Shown: positions 45,017 to 53,889 of the stretch, one piece after another
Numbering within the stretch: position 1 is the stretch's first letter
How the letters are laid out: the number at the start of each line of letters is the position of its first letter
Assembly: GCA_963678925.1 (NCBI GenBank)
Contig: OY787533.1
Location: forward strand, 4,402,001-4,466,000
Source of the DNA: G963665925 sp963678925
Lineage (GTDB): Bacteria > Bacillota > Clostridia > Peptostreptococcales > Acidaminobacteraceae
Length of the DNA: 64,000 nt
Direction of reading: 5' to 3'
Program-made: the position numbers and the translations under genes
The notes under the pieces: generated by a model
The model's database searches: none
What the model saw: the letters and a program-made list of their open reading frames with translations, nothing else
Told to the model about the DNA's origin: nothing

Positions 45017-46042
45017 CTATTCAAGAGATGCAAGAACAGCATTATAGGCATCTTCTGTAACCCATGACTTCCAAAGATCTTGCTTCTCATTCAGGAACCA
45101 GTCTGCAGTTTCATCGATTTCGGCATCATTCTCCTGCATGTAAACCAGGAACTCACTGATGATTGCCGAGCTCGTCTTGTATTTTGACAAGAAGTCTGCA
45201 ACTTCAGGATGCTGTTCATAGGACACATCATCCATGGTGATGGTACAGTCGATTGCCTTAAAAGCACAGCTATAGTTGTTTTCCCAGGCTTCTTGTGTAA
45301 ATGGTTCCTCTTCCAGAAGAACGATATCATATTTACCGCTGATCCAAGTCGGTTCCCAGTAGTAACCTACCCAAGGCTTGCCCTTTTCATAGGCACCTGC
45401 CAGCGATGCAGACAGACCTGAGTCCGAGCCAGAATTTACAAGATTGTACATTTCATCAAGACCGTAGTCTTCGAATTTTACACGCATAATTTCAGATACA
45501 TTCCATGACGGCGGTGCATTGACAATTGCACCCTTGCTTGGATCTTCCTGGTCTTCAAAGAGCTCAGGGTATTTTGCCAGGTCTGCAACCGTCTTCAGAT
45601 CCGGTGCCATTGGCGCAATACCACGTGCCGCGTCACCTTCAATGACATATCTAGGTACATAGAATCCCTGTGCATTGTCATCAAAGTTCAAACCGACCTC
45701 AATAATGTCACCAGCATCAACAGCAGGCTGGTATGTTGGATAATTATCCGGCCACTGCTCCATATGTACATTTACATCGCCTTCGGCATGTGCTGTTTCC
45801 AAATTTACAGTAGAGCCTGGCATCAGCTCAACTTCATACCCATAGCCTTCTTCAAGGATATGTTTGGCAATTGCATTGTGAACACGCAGGCTGTCCCAGC
45901 TGCCATCAGCCAGAATCAGTTTCTTCTCAACCGTCGGCTCCGATGTCTCTTCTTTCTTGGCTTCCGTGTCCGAACCGCCACAAGCCGACAAAGCCATGGC
46001 CAATAATAATACTACACCTAGTAGATAAAATCTTTTCTGCAT
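45017..46042 (-). CDS. quaternary-amine ABC transporter substrate-binding lipoprotein (OpuAC family)
   Basis: This 341-residue protein has a lipoprotein signal (MALSACGG, lipid-modified Cys at about residue 21) and an OpuAC-type periplasmic-binding fold: LADGSWDSLRVHNAIAKHIL, MPGSTVNLETAHAEGDVNVH, MEQWPDNYPTY, WVGYYWEPTWISGKYDIV. Trp/Tyr-rich segments are expected for the aromatic cage that holds a trimethylammonium head group. Choline, betaine or carnitine cannot be told apart by eye. AAGGAGG lies ahead of ATG 46042. Its promoter nearly copies that of the permease-ATPase operon. Confidence 0.92.
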   Translation of the reverse strand: MQKRFYLLGVVLLLAMALSACGGSDTEAKKEETSEPTVEKKLILADGSWDSLRVHNAIAKHILEEGYGYEVELMPGSTVNLETAHAEGDVNVHMEQWPDNYPTYQPAVDAGDIIEVGLNFDDNAQGFYVPRYVIEGDAARGIAPMAPDLKTVADLAKYPELFEDQEDPSKGAIVNAPPSWNVSEIMRVKFEDYGLDEMYNLVNSGSDSGLSASLAGAYEKGKPWVGYYWEPTWISGKYDIVLLEEEPFTQEAWENNYSCAFKAIDCTITMDDVSYEQHPEVADFLSKYKTSSAIISEFLVYMQENDAEIDETADWFLNEKQDLWKSWVTEDAYNAVLASLE

Positions 46043-46061
46043 TTTCTGCCTCCTTCGTTAA

Positions 46062-46133
46062 TTGACAACTTAGATTATATAAATAAGTTGTCAATGTGTC
46101 AATAGCAACCTAAGTATATACACTAAGTTGTCA
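46062..46133 (-). promoter_or_regulatory. promoter and dyad operator of the binding-protein gene
   Basis: Read on the minus strand: TTGACA (46097-46102), 17-nt spacer, TATAAT (46074-46079). A perfect 11-bp inverted repeat, TTGACAACTTA at 46062-46072 and its complement at 46084-46094, brackets the -10 box with 22-bp spacing. A third half-site lies at 46124-46133. The promoter core matches the one at 39879-39907. Confidence 0.82.
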
Positions 46134-46229
46134 TAGTAAAAATATGCACAATATGAATCCATGCTGAATACAGATAAATGTGTTAAAATAGTTAAGTGGC
46201 AATTTGCTTGCCAAGGAAAGGATGATCAC

Positions 46230-48188
46230 ATGCACATTTTGACACTAGAGGGTATTTCCAAGTCATACAGCGACCGAATGCTCTTTGAAGATATAAATTT
46301 CAGTATTAATGATACGGACAAGATTGGCCTTATTGGTGTGAATGGTACCGGTAAGTCTACCCTTTTGAAAATCATTGCCGGTGTTGAGTCGCCCGATTCA
46401 GGTACCCTTCTTACCATGAAGAACATGCGTGTATGCTTCTTATCACAGGAGCCTGACTTCAAGGATGAAGCGACGGTTCTTGAGCAAGTTTTTTACGGGG
46501 ATTCTGAGGTCCTGACACTTATTCGTGATTACGAGTCTGTGACCGAAAAACTGACTGCACAGCCAAATGATTCAGCACTGATGGACGCCCAAATGCAGCT
46601 CATTCAGAGGATGAATGCAGAAAACGCCTGGGAACTCGAAAGTCAGGTCAAGACGGTTCTCACAAAATTGGGTATTCATGATTTCAGCGCTACCATGCGC
46701 ACACTCAGCGGTGGTCAAAAAAAGCGTATAGCCCTTGCGCAGGCGCTCATTACACCATGTGACCTGCTCATTCTAGACGAACCGACCAACCACATGGACA
46801 ACGAAACCATTGATTGGCTGGAAGAATACTTAAAAGCACGTAAAGGCGCCCTGCTCATGATCACCCATGACCGCTACTTCCTGGACAATGTCTCCAACCG
46901 GACAATTGAACTGGATCACGGTTCCCTATTTTCATACGACGGAAACTATACCCTCTTCATTGAAAAGAAGATAGAACGTCAGCAAATGGCTGAATCCATG
47001 GAACGCAAGAGACAGAACCTCTATAGACAGGAGCTCGCATGGATCCGTCGTGGCGCCCTTGCCAGAAGTACCAAGCAGAAGGCCCGCATACAGCGATTCG
47101 AGTCCCTGGAAAATGCAAGCTATGTCAGAAGTGACGACAAGGTAGAGATATCCGTTGCCCACTCCAGACTGGGTAAGAAAATACTTGAAGTCGACCACAT
47201 CAGCAAGGCCTATGGTGAAAAGAATCTGATTGACGATTTCTCCTATATTCTGCTCCCTGATGATAGAATCGGTATCGTTGGTCAAAATGGTGCTGGAAAA
47301 ACCACACTGCTTAATATTTTGTCTGGCAAAATCAAGCCGGACAGCGGCAGCATCGATATGGGCTCAACCGTTAAACTGGGCTATTTTTCTCAGGAATCGG
47401 AAGACCTTGATGAAGATATGCGTGCCATTGAGTACATTAGAGACTTCGGTGAGAATGTTCAAACCGCTGACGGGTCCAAAATTACAGCCAGCCAAATGAT
47501 GGAACGCTTCCTATTTGACAAAGACCTGCAATGGACTGTAATCAGCCGGCTTTCGGGTGGTGAAAAGCGTCGACTCTACTTGCTCAGCATCCTTATGCAG
47601 GCGCCAAATGTCCTCATCCTTGACGAACCCACAAACGACCTGGACATCGACACTCTGAAAGTCCTTGAAATGTATCTGGATGACTTTAGCGGCGCTGTAA
47701 TTACCGTGTCCCACGACAGATACTTCCTGGACAGGACCTGCAAGCGCATATTCGCCTTTGAGGGTCAGGGCAAGGTTCTGGAACACACAGGCAACTATAC
47801 CGAGTACGCTGCTTTCAAAAAAGCTTCTATTGAAAGCATGAAGGAAAATGCAAAGGAAAACGCCACACCATCAAATAAGGACCCTAAAAGTCCCACTGCA
47901 TCATCAGTAGATTCAAACAGTGGCGGCTCAACAGATAAACCAGTCAAGAAAAAACTCTCCTACAATGAAACACGGGAGTTAGACCAACTGGAAAAGGAAA
48001 TTCCGGCACTTGAAGAAAAGCTTGAGGCAATCGACATAGAAATGACCACCATCACAACCGATTTTGTAAGGCTTAACGAACTGAATACTTCCAAGGATGA
48101 AACCGAGGAAGTCCTGCTCGAAAAGATGGAACGCTATGAACAGCTCCTTGAACTGAAGGCAGAAATTGAGGCCCAGAAAAATGGATAA
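46230..48188 (+). CDS. ABC-F family ATPase (Uup/EttA-like)
   Basis: This 652-residue soluble protein has two ABC cassettes and no membrane domain. Cassette 1 has GVNGTGKSTLL, LSGGQKKRIALAQAL and LDEPTNHMD; the linker contains ARSTKQKARIQRFE. Cassette 2 has GQNGAGKTTLL, LSGGEKRRLYLLSI and LDEPTNDLD. A Lys/Glu-rich C-terminal coiled coil (about residues 570-652) is the Uup-type DNA- or ribosome-contact domain. ABC-F proteins act on the ribosome E site; a Uup-like housekeeping role is more likely than antibiotic resistance. ATG 46230 follows AAAGGATGATC. Confidence 0.93.
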   Translation: MHILTLEGISKSYSDRMLFEDINFSINDTDKIGLIGVNGTGKSTLLKIIAGVESPDSGTLLTMKNMRVCFLSQEPDFKDEATVLEQVFYGDSEVLTLIRDYESVTEKLTAQPNDSALMDAQMQLIQRMNAENAWELESQVKTVLTKLGIHDFSATMRTLSGGQKKRIALAQALITPCDLLILDEPTNHMDNETIDWLEEYLKARKGALLMITHDRYFLDNVSNRTIELDHGSLFSYDGNYTLFIEKKIERQQMAESMERKRQNLYRQELAWIRRGALARSTKQKARIQRFESLENASYVRSDDKVEISVAHSRLGKKILEVDHISKAYGEKNLIDDFSYILLPDDRIGIVGQNGAGKTTLLNILSGKIKPDSGSIDMGSTVKLGYFSQESEDLDEDMRAIEYIRDFGENVQTADGSKITASQMMERFLFDKDLQWTVISRLSGGEKRRLYLLSILMQAPNVLILDEPTNDLDIDTLKVLEMYLDDFSGAVITVSHDRYFLDRTCKRIFAFEGQGKVLEHTGNYTEYAAFKKASIESMKENAKENATPSNKDPKSPTASSVDSNSGGSTDKPVKKKLSYNETRELDQLEKEIPALEEKLEAIDIEMTTITTDFVRLNELNTSKDETEEVLLEKMERYEQLLELKAEIEAQKNG

Positions 48189-48663
48189 TAGCACGAACCC
48201 TTCAAATTCTAAAATTCAAAGCATTTTTATTGATGCTGATGGTTGTCCAGTCGTTAAGAACACTGTACGTATTGCCATTAAGCGCAAGCTCAAGACTGTC
48301 ATCGTCAAAAATCATGCCGTGCATATCGAGAATCCGAACCCAGCCCTTGTTGAGGTCGTCACTGTTGACAAGTCAAGAGACAGCGCCGATTACCATATTG
48401 CCAACCGCGTAGACAGGCATGCCCTCGTCATCACGCAGGACTATGGTCTTGCGGCTATGATCCTTGCAAAGGGTGGCAAGGCCATGAACCAAAATGGTGT
48501 CATCTACTCAGAGTACAACATGGACCAGCTTCTTGACAGCAGGCATTTCAATCAGGAGCAGCGTCGAAAGCATAAGAAGTATCATTCAAAAGCTAAAAAG
48601 CGCACGCAGGACGATAATGAAAAGTTCGAGCGGGCACTTGAAGCCTTTCTTGACTCTATATAA
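48181..48663 (+). CDS. UPF0178 / DUF188 family protein (YaiI/YqxD)
   Basis: This 160-residue protein of the YaiI/YqxD family has the PIN-like acidic pattern FIDADGCPVVKNTVRIAIKR, VDKSRDSADYHIANRV and ALVITQDYGLAAMILAKGGK. The PIN-like fold suggests nuclease activity, but no function is established. ATG 48181 overlaps the ABC-F stop by 8 bp, indicating translational coupling. The longer frame from TTG 48166 lacks a ribosome site. Confidence 0.88.
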   Translation: MDNSTNPSNSKIQSIFIDADGCPVVKNTVRIAIKRKLKTVIVKNHAVHIENPNPALVEVVTVDKSRDSADYHIANRVDRHALVITQDYGLAAMILAKGGKAMNQNGVIYSEYNMDQLLDSRHFNQEQRRKHKKYHSKAKKRTQDDNEKFERALEAFLDSI

Positions 48664-48688
48664 CGATAATGTCTCTAATATGACCATA

Positions 48689-48728
48689 AAAAAGCGACAA
48701 CACATGGCTAACCATATGTTGTCGCTTT
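48689..48728. terminator. bidirectional terminator
   Basis: AAAGCGACAACA (from 48691) pairs with TGTTGTCGCTTT (ending 48728), a stem of about 16 bp with one bulge and A/T runs on both sides. It serves the converging DUF188 and binding-protein genes. Confidence 0.8.
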
Positions 48729-48785
48729 AAATTTTGGGCTTAAGACCTGCACTGTGAATTTTTAGAATGAGACTTTTGTAGTGAC

Positions 48786-49883
48786 TTACTCAAACATTAC
48801 CGTCTTAAATCCGCCAAAGTCCGCCTTCATTTGATCGTATACAGATTCACCCACAAAGAAAGTGTATATTTCATGGGCTTTTTCAACTGGATCGATATCT
48901 TCAAACGCTTCCTTATAAATTATACTTCCCTGATAATAGGCATCGATAATTGCGGTATCTATATTGGTAGAATAATAGTTATAGGGCAGCTGCAGATAGA
49001 CTTCCTTATTTGAAAACGCCTTGAGTGCCTTATAGTATTCTGGATTTTTCTTATAGTCTTCCTCAACCATGGCAAATCCACCCGCATCAATGAAAATCTT
49101 ATCTGGGTTCCACGCTAGGAGCTGCTCTTTATCAATCATCACTGAACCGGTTTGACCGGTCTCATCCACGACATTCTCTGCATGTATCGCATTGAAGAGT
49201 GCGTAATTGCCCTGGGTACTTTCTATGCCATGCGCACCACGTGCTCCAAGTGCACCTACATAGACAGAAGGACTTTCCTCCGTCACAAGACCAGCGGTTC
49301 TCACATCTAAATCTTCCTTGCAGGATTCAATGAAAGCGACAAGTGCATCGGCGCGCTCAGCTTCACCGACTACCTCGCCAATCAGTTCAAGCGATGCATT
49401 GACACTGGCGTCAAAGACAGCGGTTTTTCCATAGCTCAAGGCTATGACAGGTATACCGGTTTTCTCCTGCAGCTTATCTGCGTCTGCCTTTTCTTTTACA
49501 TAGGTACAGAAAATCACGTCCGGTGCGACCGTCAGCAATTTCTCCGGATCTGGTGCATTGTGCGGACCCCCTGCACCGATTACAGGCAAGTCCATAAGCT
49601 CAGAATTTACGATTGTGTAGGCTCTTCCCGTGGGATTATCCTTTTCCATCTGTTCAATGCCAACTACCTTTTCTATTCCACCAACATATGTATATAGCCG
49701 TAAAGCGCCTGGTCCTATTGCAACAACACGCTCTACCTCGGTCTGAACTTCTACCTCTCTGCCGAGCAAGTCTGTCACCAGAATGGTCGCCTTGTCCACT
49801 GAAGCCTGATCAGGCGTTTGAACCGAACAGCCTGCAAGCGATAAGGCCGCAGCTACCATAAATATCAATATTCTCTTATACAT
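48786..49883 (-). CDS. metal-chelate type ABC transporter substrate-binding lipoprotein
   Basis: This 365-residue protein has a lipoprotein signal (SLAGCSVQ, Cys near 19) and a class III (BtuF/FhuD/MolA-like) binding fold: ILVTDLLGREVEVQTEVERVVAIG, VGIEQ, EKLLTVAPDVIFCTYV, NPDKIFIDAGG. This class imports siderophores, haem, cobalamin, or molybdate and tungstate. An FmdE-like gene in the same operon favours an oxoanion or other metal linked to molybdo/tungsto enzymes; this is inference only. It is the last gene of the operon. Confidence 0.88.
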   Translation of the reverse strand: MYKRILIFMVAAALSLAGCSVQTPDQASVDKATILVTDLLGREVEVQTEVERVVAIGPGALRLYTYVGGIEKVVGIEQMEKDNPTGRAYTIVNSELMDLPVIGAGGPHNAPDPEKLLTVAPDVIFCTYVKEKADADKLQEKTGIPVIALSYGKTAVFDASVNASLELIGEVVGEAERADALVAFIESCKEDLDVRTAGLVTEESPSVYVGALGARGAHGIESTQGNYALFNAIHAENVVDETGQTGSVMIDKEQLLAWNPDKIFIDAGGFAMVEEDYKKNPEYYKALKAFSNKEVYLQLPYNYYSTNIDTAIIDAYYQGSIIYKEAFEDIDPVEKAHEIYTFFVGESVYDQMKADFGGFKTVMFE

Positions 49884-49909
49884 AAGGTCATGTCCTCCCT
49901 TATTCTGTC

Positions 49910-50662
49910 CTATACCGGTATGACAACCGGCATATCATCAATGACATGTACAGAAACCTGCACAGAATACACCGCTTCTACATTTTGAGGTGTTATCACT
50001 TCACGGCCGCCGGCAGCATATATTTCACCATCTCTTAGCATAATGAAACGGTCTGCAAATCTCAGCGCCAGATTCAAATCATGCATGGTCACAATAGCCG
50101 TCATCTGCCTTTTCTTGGCAATGCTGCGCACCGTGTGAACAACCTCCAACTGGTTCTTTAAATCCAGACTGCTCGTCGGCTCATCAAGAAGCAGAACCTC
50201 AGGCTCCTGAGTCAAGGCTCTTGCCAAAATCACCTTTTGCATCTCGCCGCCGCTTAGCTCATTCATATAACGCATGGCATAAGGATAGAGGTCCAAAGAC
50301 TCGATTGCTCGCTGGACAATCTCCAAATCCCTTTCTGAAGCATCCCATTCAATATAGGGCTTCCGGCCAAGAAGAACCGAGTCAAAGACAGTCATACGTG
50401 CGCCTTCCTGCTTTTGTGCGACATAGGCCATCCGTTTTGCCAGGTCACGTGGTACAAGGTCATGTATGTCGTTCTCTCGCAAGTGAACACTGCCTTTATG
50501 GGGTTTTAGAATCTTATTGATACACTTGAGCAAAGTGGATTTACCAGCACCATTCACACCGAGTATGGCAAGACATTCACCTTCTCGCAGGCTGAAGCTC
50601 ACATCATCGAGAACAGGCCTGCCAGGATACTGGAATGAAAGACCTTTTACATTGAAAATCAT
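49910..50662 (-). CDS. metal-chelate ABC transporter ATPase (FecE/BtuD-like)
   Basis: This 250-residue ATPase has MIFNVKGLSFQYPGRPVLDD, Walker A GVNGAGKSTLL, Q-loop YVAQKQEG, signature LSGGEMQKVILARAL and Walker B VLLLDEPTSSLDL. ATG 50662 overlaps the permease stop in an ATGA arrangement, so translation is coupled. The frame is open much further upstream (to 50929), but that part is a shadow of the permease gene. Confidence 0.93.
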   Translation of the reverse strand: MIFNVKGLSFQYPGRPVLDDVSFSLREGECLAILGVNGAGKSTLLKCINKILKPHKGSVHLRENDIHDLVPRDLAKRMAYVAQKQEGARMTVFDSVLLGRKPYIEWDASERDLEIVQRAIESLDLYPYAMRYMNELSGGEMQKVILARALTQEPEVLLLDEPTSSLDLKNQLEVVHTVRSIAKKRQMTAIVTMHDLNLALRFADRFIMLRDGEIYAAGGREVITPQNVEAVYSVQVSVHVIDDMPVVIPV

Positions 50663-51708
50663 ACTCTGCCATACCCCCTTACGAGCAAGTACATGAATAG
50701 TGGTGCACCAAAAAATGACGTGATTGCACCAACCGGTAAAACAACTGGTGAGACAATAGTTCGTGCCAATGTGTCTGAACAGAGCAATAAAATCGCACCC
50801 GCCAAAGCGGACCCCGGTATGAGAAAACGGTGGTCTGATCCTATGAGTCTTCGCATGATTTGCGGACCAACCAGCCCAACAAACCCGATAATACCTAAAA
50901 AGGAGACCGCTGCGGCTGTAATCGTACAAGATACCAAGAGTCCCATCATTCTTACATTTTCTACACGAACACCTAAGCTTTTGGCTGAGTCCTCTCCACT
51001 ATCCAAGGCATTGTAATCCCAACGTTTGTACATAAAGTAGGCCAAGGACAACACCGTCAATAGAGATAATATGCCAACCTCATTCCAAGCAGCTCTACCC
51101 AGGTCACCAAAACTCCAGAATACTACTGCGGCGACTTGAACATCTTCCGCAAAATACTGAATGAGTATGGTCCCCGCAGAAAAGAGAGAGCTGAGTGCTA
51201 CACCTGCAAGAACCATTGCTTCAGGTGAAAAACCGCGCGATCTGGAAAGTGCCAGGACGATTACCGCCGCAGTCATGGCCCAGAAAAACGCAGATATGGA
51301 GACTATATATGGATTGCTGATCAAGACAGCATCTGTGCTTGTACTTTGAACACTTCCTGCACCCAAAAGTATGATCGCCACATTGGCTCCAAAAGCCGCA
51401 GCGCTGGAAATTCCCAGTGTCGAAGGCGATGCAAGGGGGTTACGCAGATTACTCTGCATGACACATCCCGATACAGACAGACCAGCACCTGCAATAATTG
51501 CCGCCAATAACCTTGGCAATCTAATTTTCCATATGACTATATTGGAGACGGGTGCACCCTGACCAAGGAATGCCCTAAGGACTTCATAGGGGTTCAGTTT
51601 TGCCGCCCCGGCGTTCAAAGCAAATATCGCCATTATGAACACAGCAAGTGTCAGGCCTGCCAGAACCCCTCTTTTTCTTCTTGCATACTTCAAATACTGT
51701 TCTTTCAT
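50659..51708 (-). CDS. metal-chelate ABC transporter permease (FecCD/BtuC family)
   Basis: This is a 349-residue permease of the FecCD family with about ten helices. Recognised segments are IRLPRLLAAIIAGAGLSVSG, VMQSNLRNPLASPSTLGISS, LGIIGFVGLVGPQIMRRLIG and DTLARTIVSPVVLPVGAITS. The start is most likely ATG 51708, 2 nt after the FmdE-like stop; TTG 51714 would overlap it. The ribosome site (GGGG) is weak, consistent with coupling to the upstream gene. Confidence 0.92.
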   Translation of the reverse strand: MKEQYLKYARRKRGVLAGLTLAVFIMAIFALNAGAAKLNPYEVLRAFLGQGAPVSNIVIWKIRLPRLLAAIIAGAGLSVSGCVMQSNLRNPLASPSTLGISSAAAFGANVAIILLGAGSVQSTSTDAVLISNPYIVSISAFFWAMTAAVIVLALSRSRGFSPEAMVLAGVALSSLFSAGTILIQYFAEDVQVAAVVFWSFGDLGRAAWNEVGILSLLTVLSLAYFMYKRWDYNALDSGEDSAKSLGVRVENVRMMGLLVSCTITAAAVSFLGIIGFVGLVGPQIMRRLIGSDHRFLIPGSALAGAILLLCSDTLARTIVSPVVLPVGAITSFFGAPLFMYLLVRGYGRV

Positions 51709-51710
51709 AG

Positions 51711-52235
51711 TCAATAACCCCGGTCATATGCCTTGAAGCAGTCCAGGCATACTGCCTGACCATTCTGAAGGCGCATCTTATGTTCAGGAGCCCCTTCGCC
51801 GCAATTGCTGCAGACCACCGTGTCAAACAGACGTGCCATTTCAGGCAGTTCATAGCTTACATCCGTAAACTTAAAAATATCTTCAATAGGGGCTGTTAAA
51901 AGATACGCCTGGCGCTTCTTTCTGTCCATCTCCTTTGCAGTCGGCTTTAAGACAACACGCATACGCGCACCGCTCGATCGACTGTAGAAGCTGAATGCCA
52001 TCTTGCCAGTTCCTCTATAAATCAGATTTCCTTTTCCAAATGTACAGCCTGTGAGCACTTGTACTGCATCTACACCACAAGCATCATTCTCCGTGACACA
52101 TACGATTTCTTCATCTTTTGAAAATGAGAATCCCATCTTTTCTTGTGCGGCTTCACAGGCCCTGAATCCTATTGCCAATCCAGGGCACTCATGACCATGA
52201 AATTCGACTGCCCTTTCCCATAAACTCTGTTTCAT
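51711..52235 (-). CDS. FmdE family protein with C-terminal zinc ribbon
   Basis: This 174-residue protein has the FmdE pattern FHGHECPGLAIGFRACEAAQ and NDACGVDAVQVLTGCTFGKG, with a conserved His/Cys metal site. A CxxC...CxxC zinc ribbon follows at about residues 140-170 (VVCSNCGEGAPEH, AVCLDCFKAY). FmdE was named from formylmethanofuran dehydrogenase operons but is common in non-methanogens beside metal importers, where its role is unknown. It is the first gene of the importer operon, so it may buffer or sense the imported metal. ATG 52235 follows GGGAGG. Confidence 0.88.
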   Translation of the reverse strand: MKQSLWERAVEFHGHECPGLAIGFRACEAAQEKMGFSFSKDEEIVCVTENDACGVDAVQVLTGCTFGKGNLIYRGTGKMAFSFYSRSSGARMRVVLKPTAKEMDRKKRQAYLLTAPIEDIFKFTDVSYELPEMARLFDTVVCSNCGEGAPEHKMRLQNGQAVCLDCFKAYDRGY

Positions 52236-52277
52236 CTTGTGCCTCCCAATTTGCATAATATATATTCTACAGCCCCA

Positions 52278-52359
52278 TTGACCACTTTGGTCAATTCAAA
52301 GGCCTAATATTGACCGAAGTGGTCAATGGAAAATCCTAAAAAAGAAACCCTTCGGTCAA
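52278..52359. promoter_or_regulatory. double palindromic operator upstream of the FmdE-importer operon
   Basis: Two 17-bp palindromes, TTGACCACTTTGGTCAA (52278-52294) and TTGACCGAAGTGGTCAA (52310-52326), lie 32 bp apart, about three helical turns. A further half CTTCGGTCAA occurs at 52350-52359. The sites lie 43 bp upstream of the first gene. No regulator gene is adjacent. Confidence 0.72.
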
Positions 52360-52421
52360 ATAACATTTTACACAAATTTACTGTAGAGTGCAATGGAAAC
52401 TGCTTTAGTATCAAAATCCAG

Positions 52422-52538
52422 ACTGTTGAAAACTTCGAAAGTCAAGACGCGAATGAAATCCGCTCTAGGAGCGTACTCCAGTACGTGACTAGAGTGGATT
52501 TCATCCAGCAACGCAGGATTTCGGAGTTTATCAACAGT
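52422..52538. repeat. long-hairpin dispersed repeat, copy 2 (117 bp)
   Basis: It is the reverse-complement relative of 28086-28203. The ends ACTGTTGA (52422-52429) and TCAACAGT (52531-52538) are inverted, and the body folds around GTACTCCAGTAC with CTCTAG/CTAGAG in the stem. A terminator follows at once. No plus-strand gene precedes it, so element plus terminator stand as an orphan unit between the importer operator and the IS256 element. Confidence 0.8.
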
Positions 52539-52542
52539 TTGA

Positions 52543-52566
52543 GGACCACCCTTTTATGGGCGGTCC
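52543..52566 (+). terminator. terminator directly after the long-hairpin repeat
   Basis: GGACCACCC (52543-52551) pairs with GGGCGGTCC (52558-52566) with one A-C mismatch. The following tail GTCTGATTTTTC is moderately T-rich. Confidence 0.6.
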
Positions 52567-52701
52567 TGTCTGATTTTTCATATTCATCACATGAGAATTC
52601 AAATGCTAGATGGTACTGAAACAAATTTAGTGTAAAAACAAGAAATCTTCCACGAAAGTAGTTAGTGTTATAAACTAGACTACAGAGTGGAGGATTTTTT
52701 T

Positions 52702-53773
52702 ATGAGTCGAAAGAAGAAAAACAACAAGATATCAGAACTGACAGAAGCCCTTATGCAGGACAAGGATATCACCGATGTGACAGACCTACAGAGCGTGCTG
52801 AAGGAAATGCTTAAGACTGGCGTTGAGAAACTACTAGAAGCAGAACTGGATGAAGAGCTTGGTTATGAGCCATACGATCGCCAAGTTGAGAAAACGAACT
52901 ACAGAAACGGGAAATCAACAAAGCGTGTAAAGACTGATCTTGGCGAAGTTGAACTAGAGATTCCAAGAGATCGTAACGGTGAGTTTGATCCACAAATTGT
53001 ACCAAAACACTCCAGTGATATTTCAGCGATTGAAGACAAAGTGATCTCTATGTATGGCAAAGGAATGTCTCAAAGAGATATCTCAGAACATATAGAAGAC
53101 CTCTACGGGATGCCACTCTCAGCACAGTCAATCTCACGTATGACTGATAAAATCATCCCTCACATCGAAGAGTGGCAACACAGACCACTTGAAACAGAGT
53201 ATCCGTTTGTTTTCATGGATGCTATTCATTACAAAGTAAAACAGAATAACCGCATTGTATCTAAAGCTGCATACGTTGTTGTTGGCATAAATACAGATGG
53301 TATGAAGGATGTCTTAGGTATCTGGATAGGCGAAAATGAGACGAGTAAATTCTGGCTAAAGGTTCTGACAGACTTAAAGAATCGTGGTGTTCAGAGAGTT
53401 ACAATCTTCAGTGTTGATGGACTTTCAGGCTTTGAGCAAGCAATCAAAGCGACATATCCAGAGTCTATTGTACAGCGCTGCATCATTCATCAAATTCGCT
53501 CATCTACGCGATATGTCAGCTACAAACATATCAAAGAACTGATGAAAGATCTTAAGTCTGTTTATCAAGCTCCAAATGAGGAATCAGGTTATCAGATGCT
53601 TCTTGAGTTTGAAGAAAAGTGGGGTTCGCATTATCCGCGCTGCATAAAATCCTGGAAAGATAACTGGGGTGTTATATCTCCGTTTTTTGCATACTCAGCG
53701 AACATCAGAAAGATCATGTATACGACCAATATCATTGAAAATCTGAACAGACAATACCGCAAAGTAACTAAGG
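52702..53773 (+). pseudogene. IS256-family transposase, 5' part (disrupted)
   Basis: This part carries the N-terminal helical domain and most of the mutator-type DDE core (FVFMDAIHYKVKQ, FSVDGLSGFEQA, and CIIHQIRSSTRY, the IS256 signature), up to NIIENLNRQYRKVTK. The frame then runs into the inserted element and stops at 53862. Joining 53773 to 56812 restores exactly 403 codons in frame, so the only damage is the insertion. ATG 52702 has GGAGG upstream. Confidence 0.9.
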
Positions 53774-53889
53774 TGTTCCTGCTCTCTCCATCTGACCATG
53801 CCGTGCTCACAACACCTGCCGTCAGTAGCTCGCTTATTCTGCCGATTTACGCCTGTCTATAAGCCGCAGCAGATGCTGCAGCCTAAACA

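Noticed and set aside
50663..50929. 89-residue extension of the importer ATPase
   Set aside because: It is the shadow of the permease gene; the ATPase proper begins at MIFNVKG in an ATGA overlap.
53774..53862. Divergent C-terminus on the IS256 transposase (gene ending at 53862)
   Set aside because: The last 30 or so residues are read-through into the inserted transposon; the true C-terminus is at 56812-56948.
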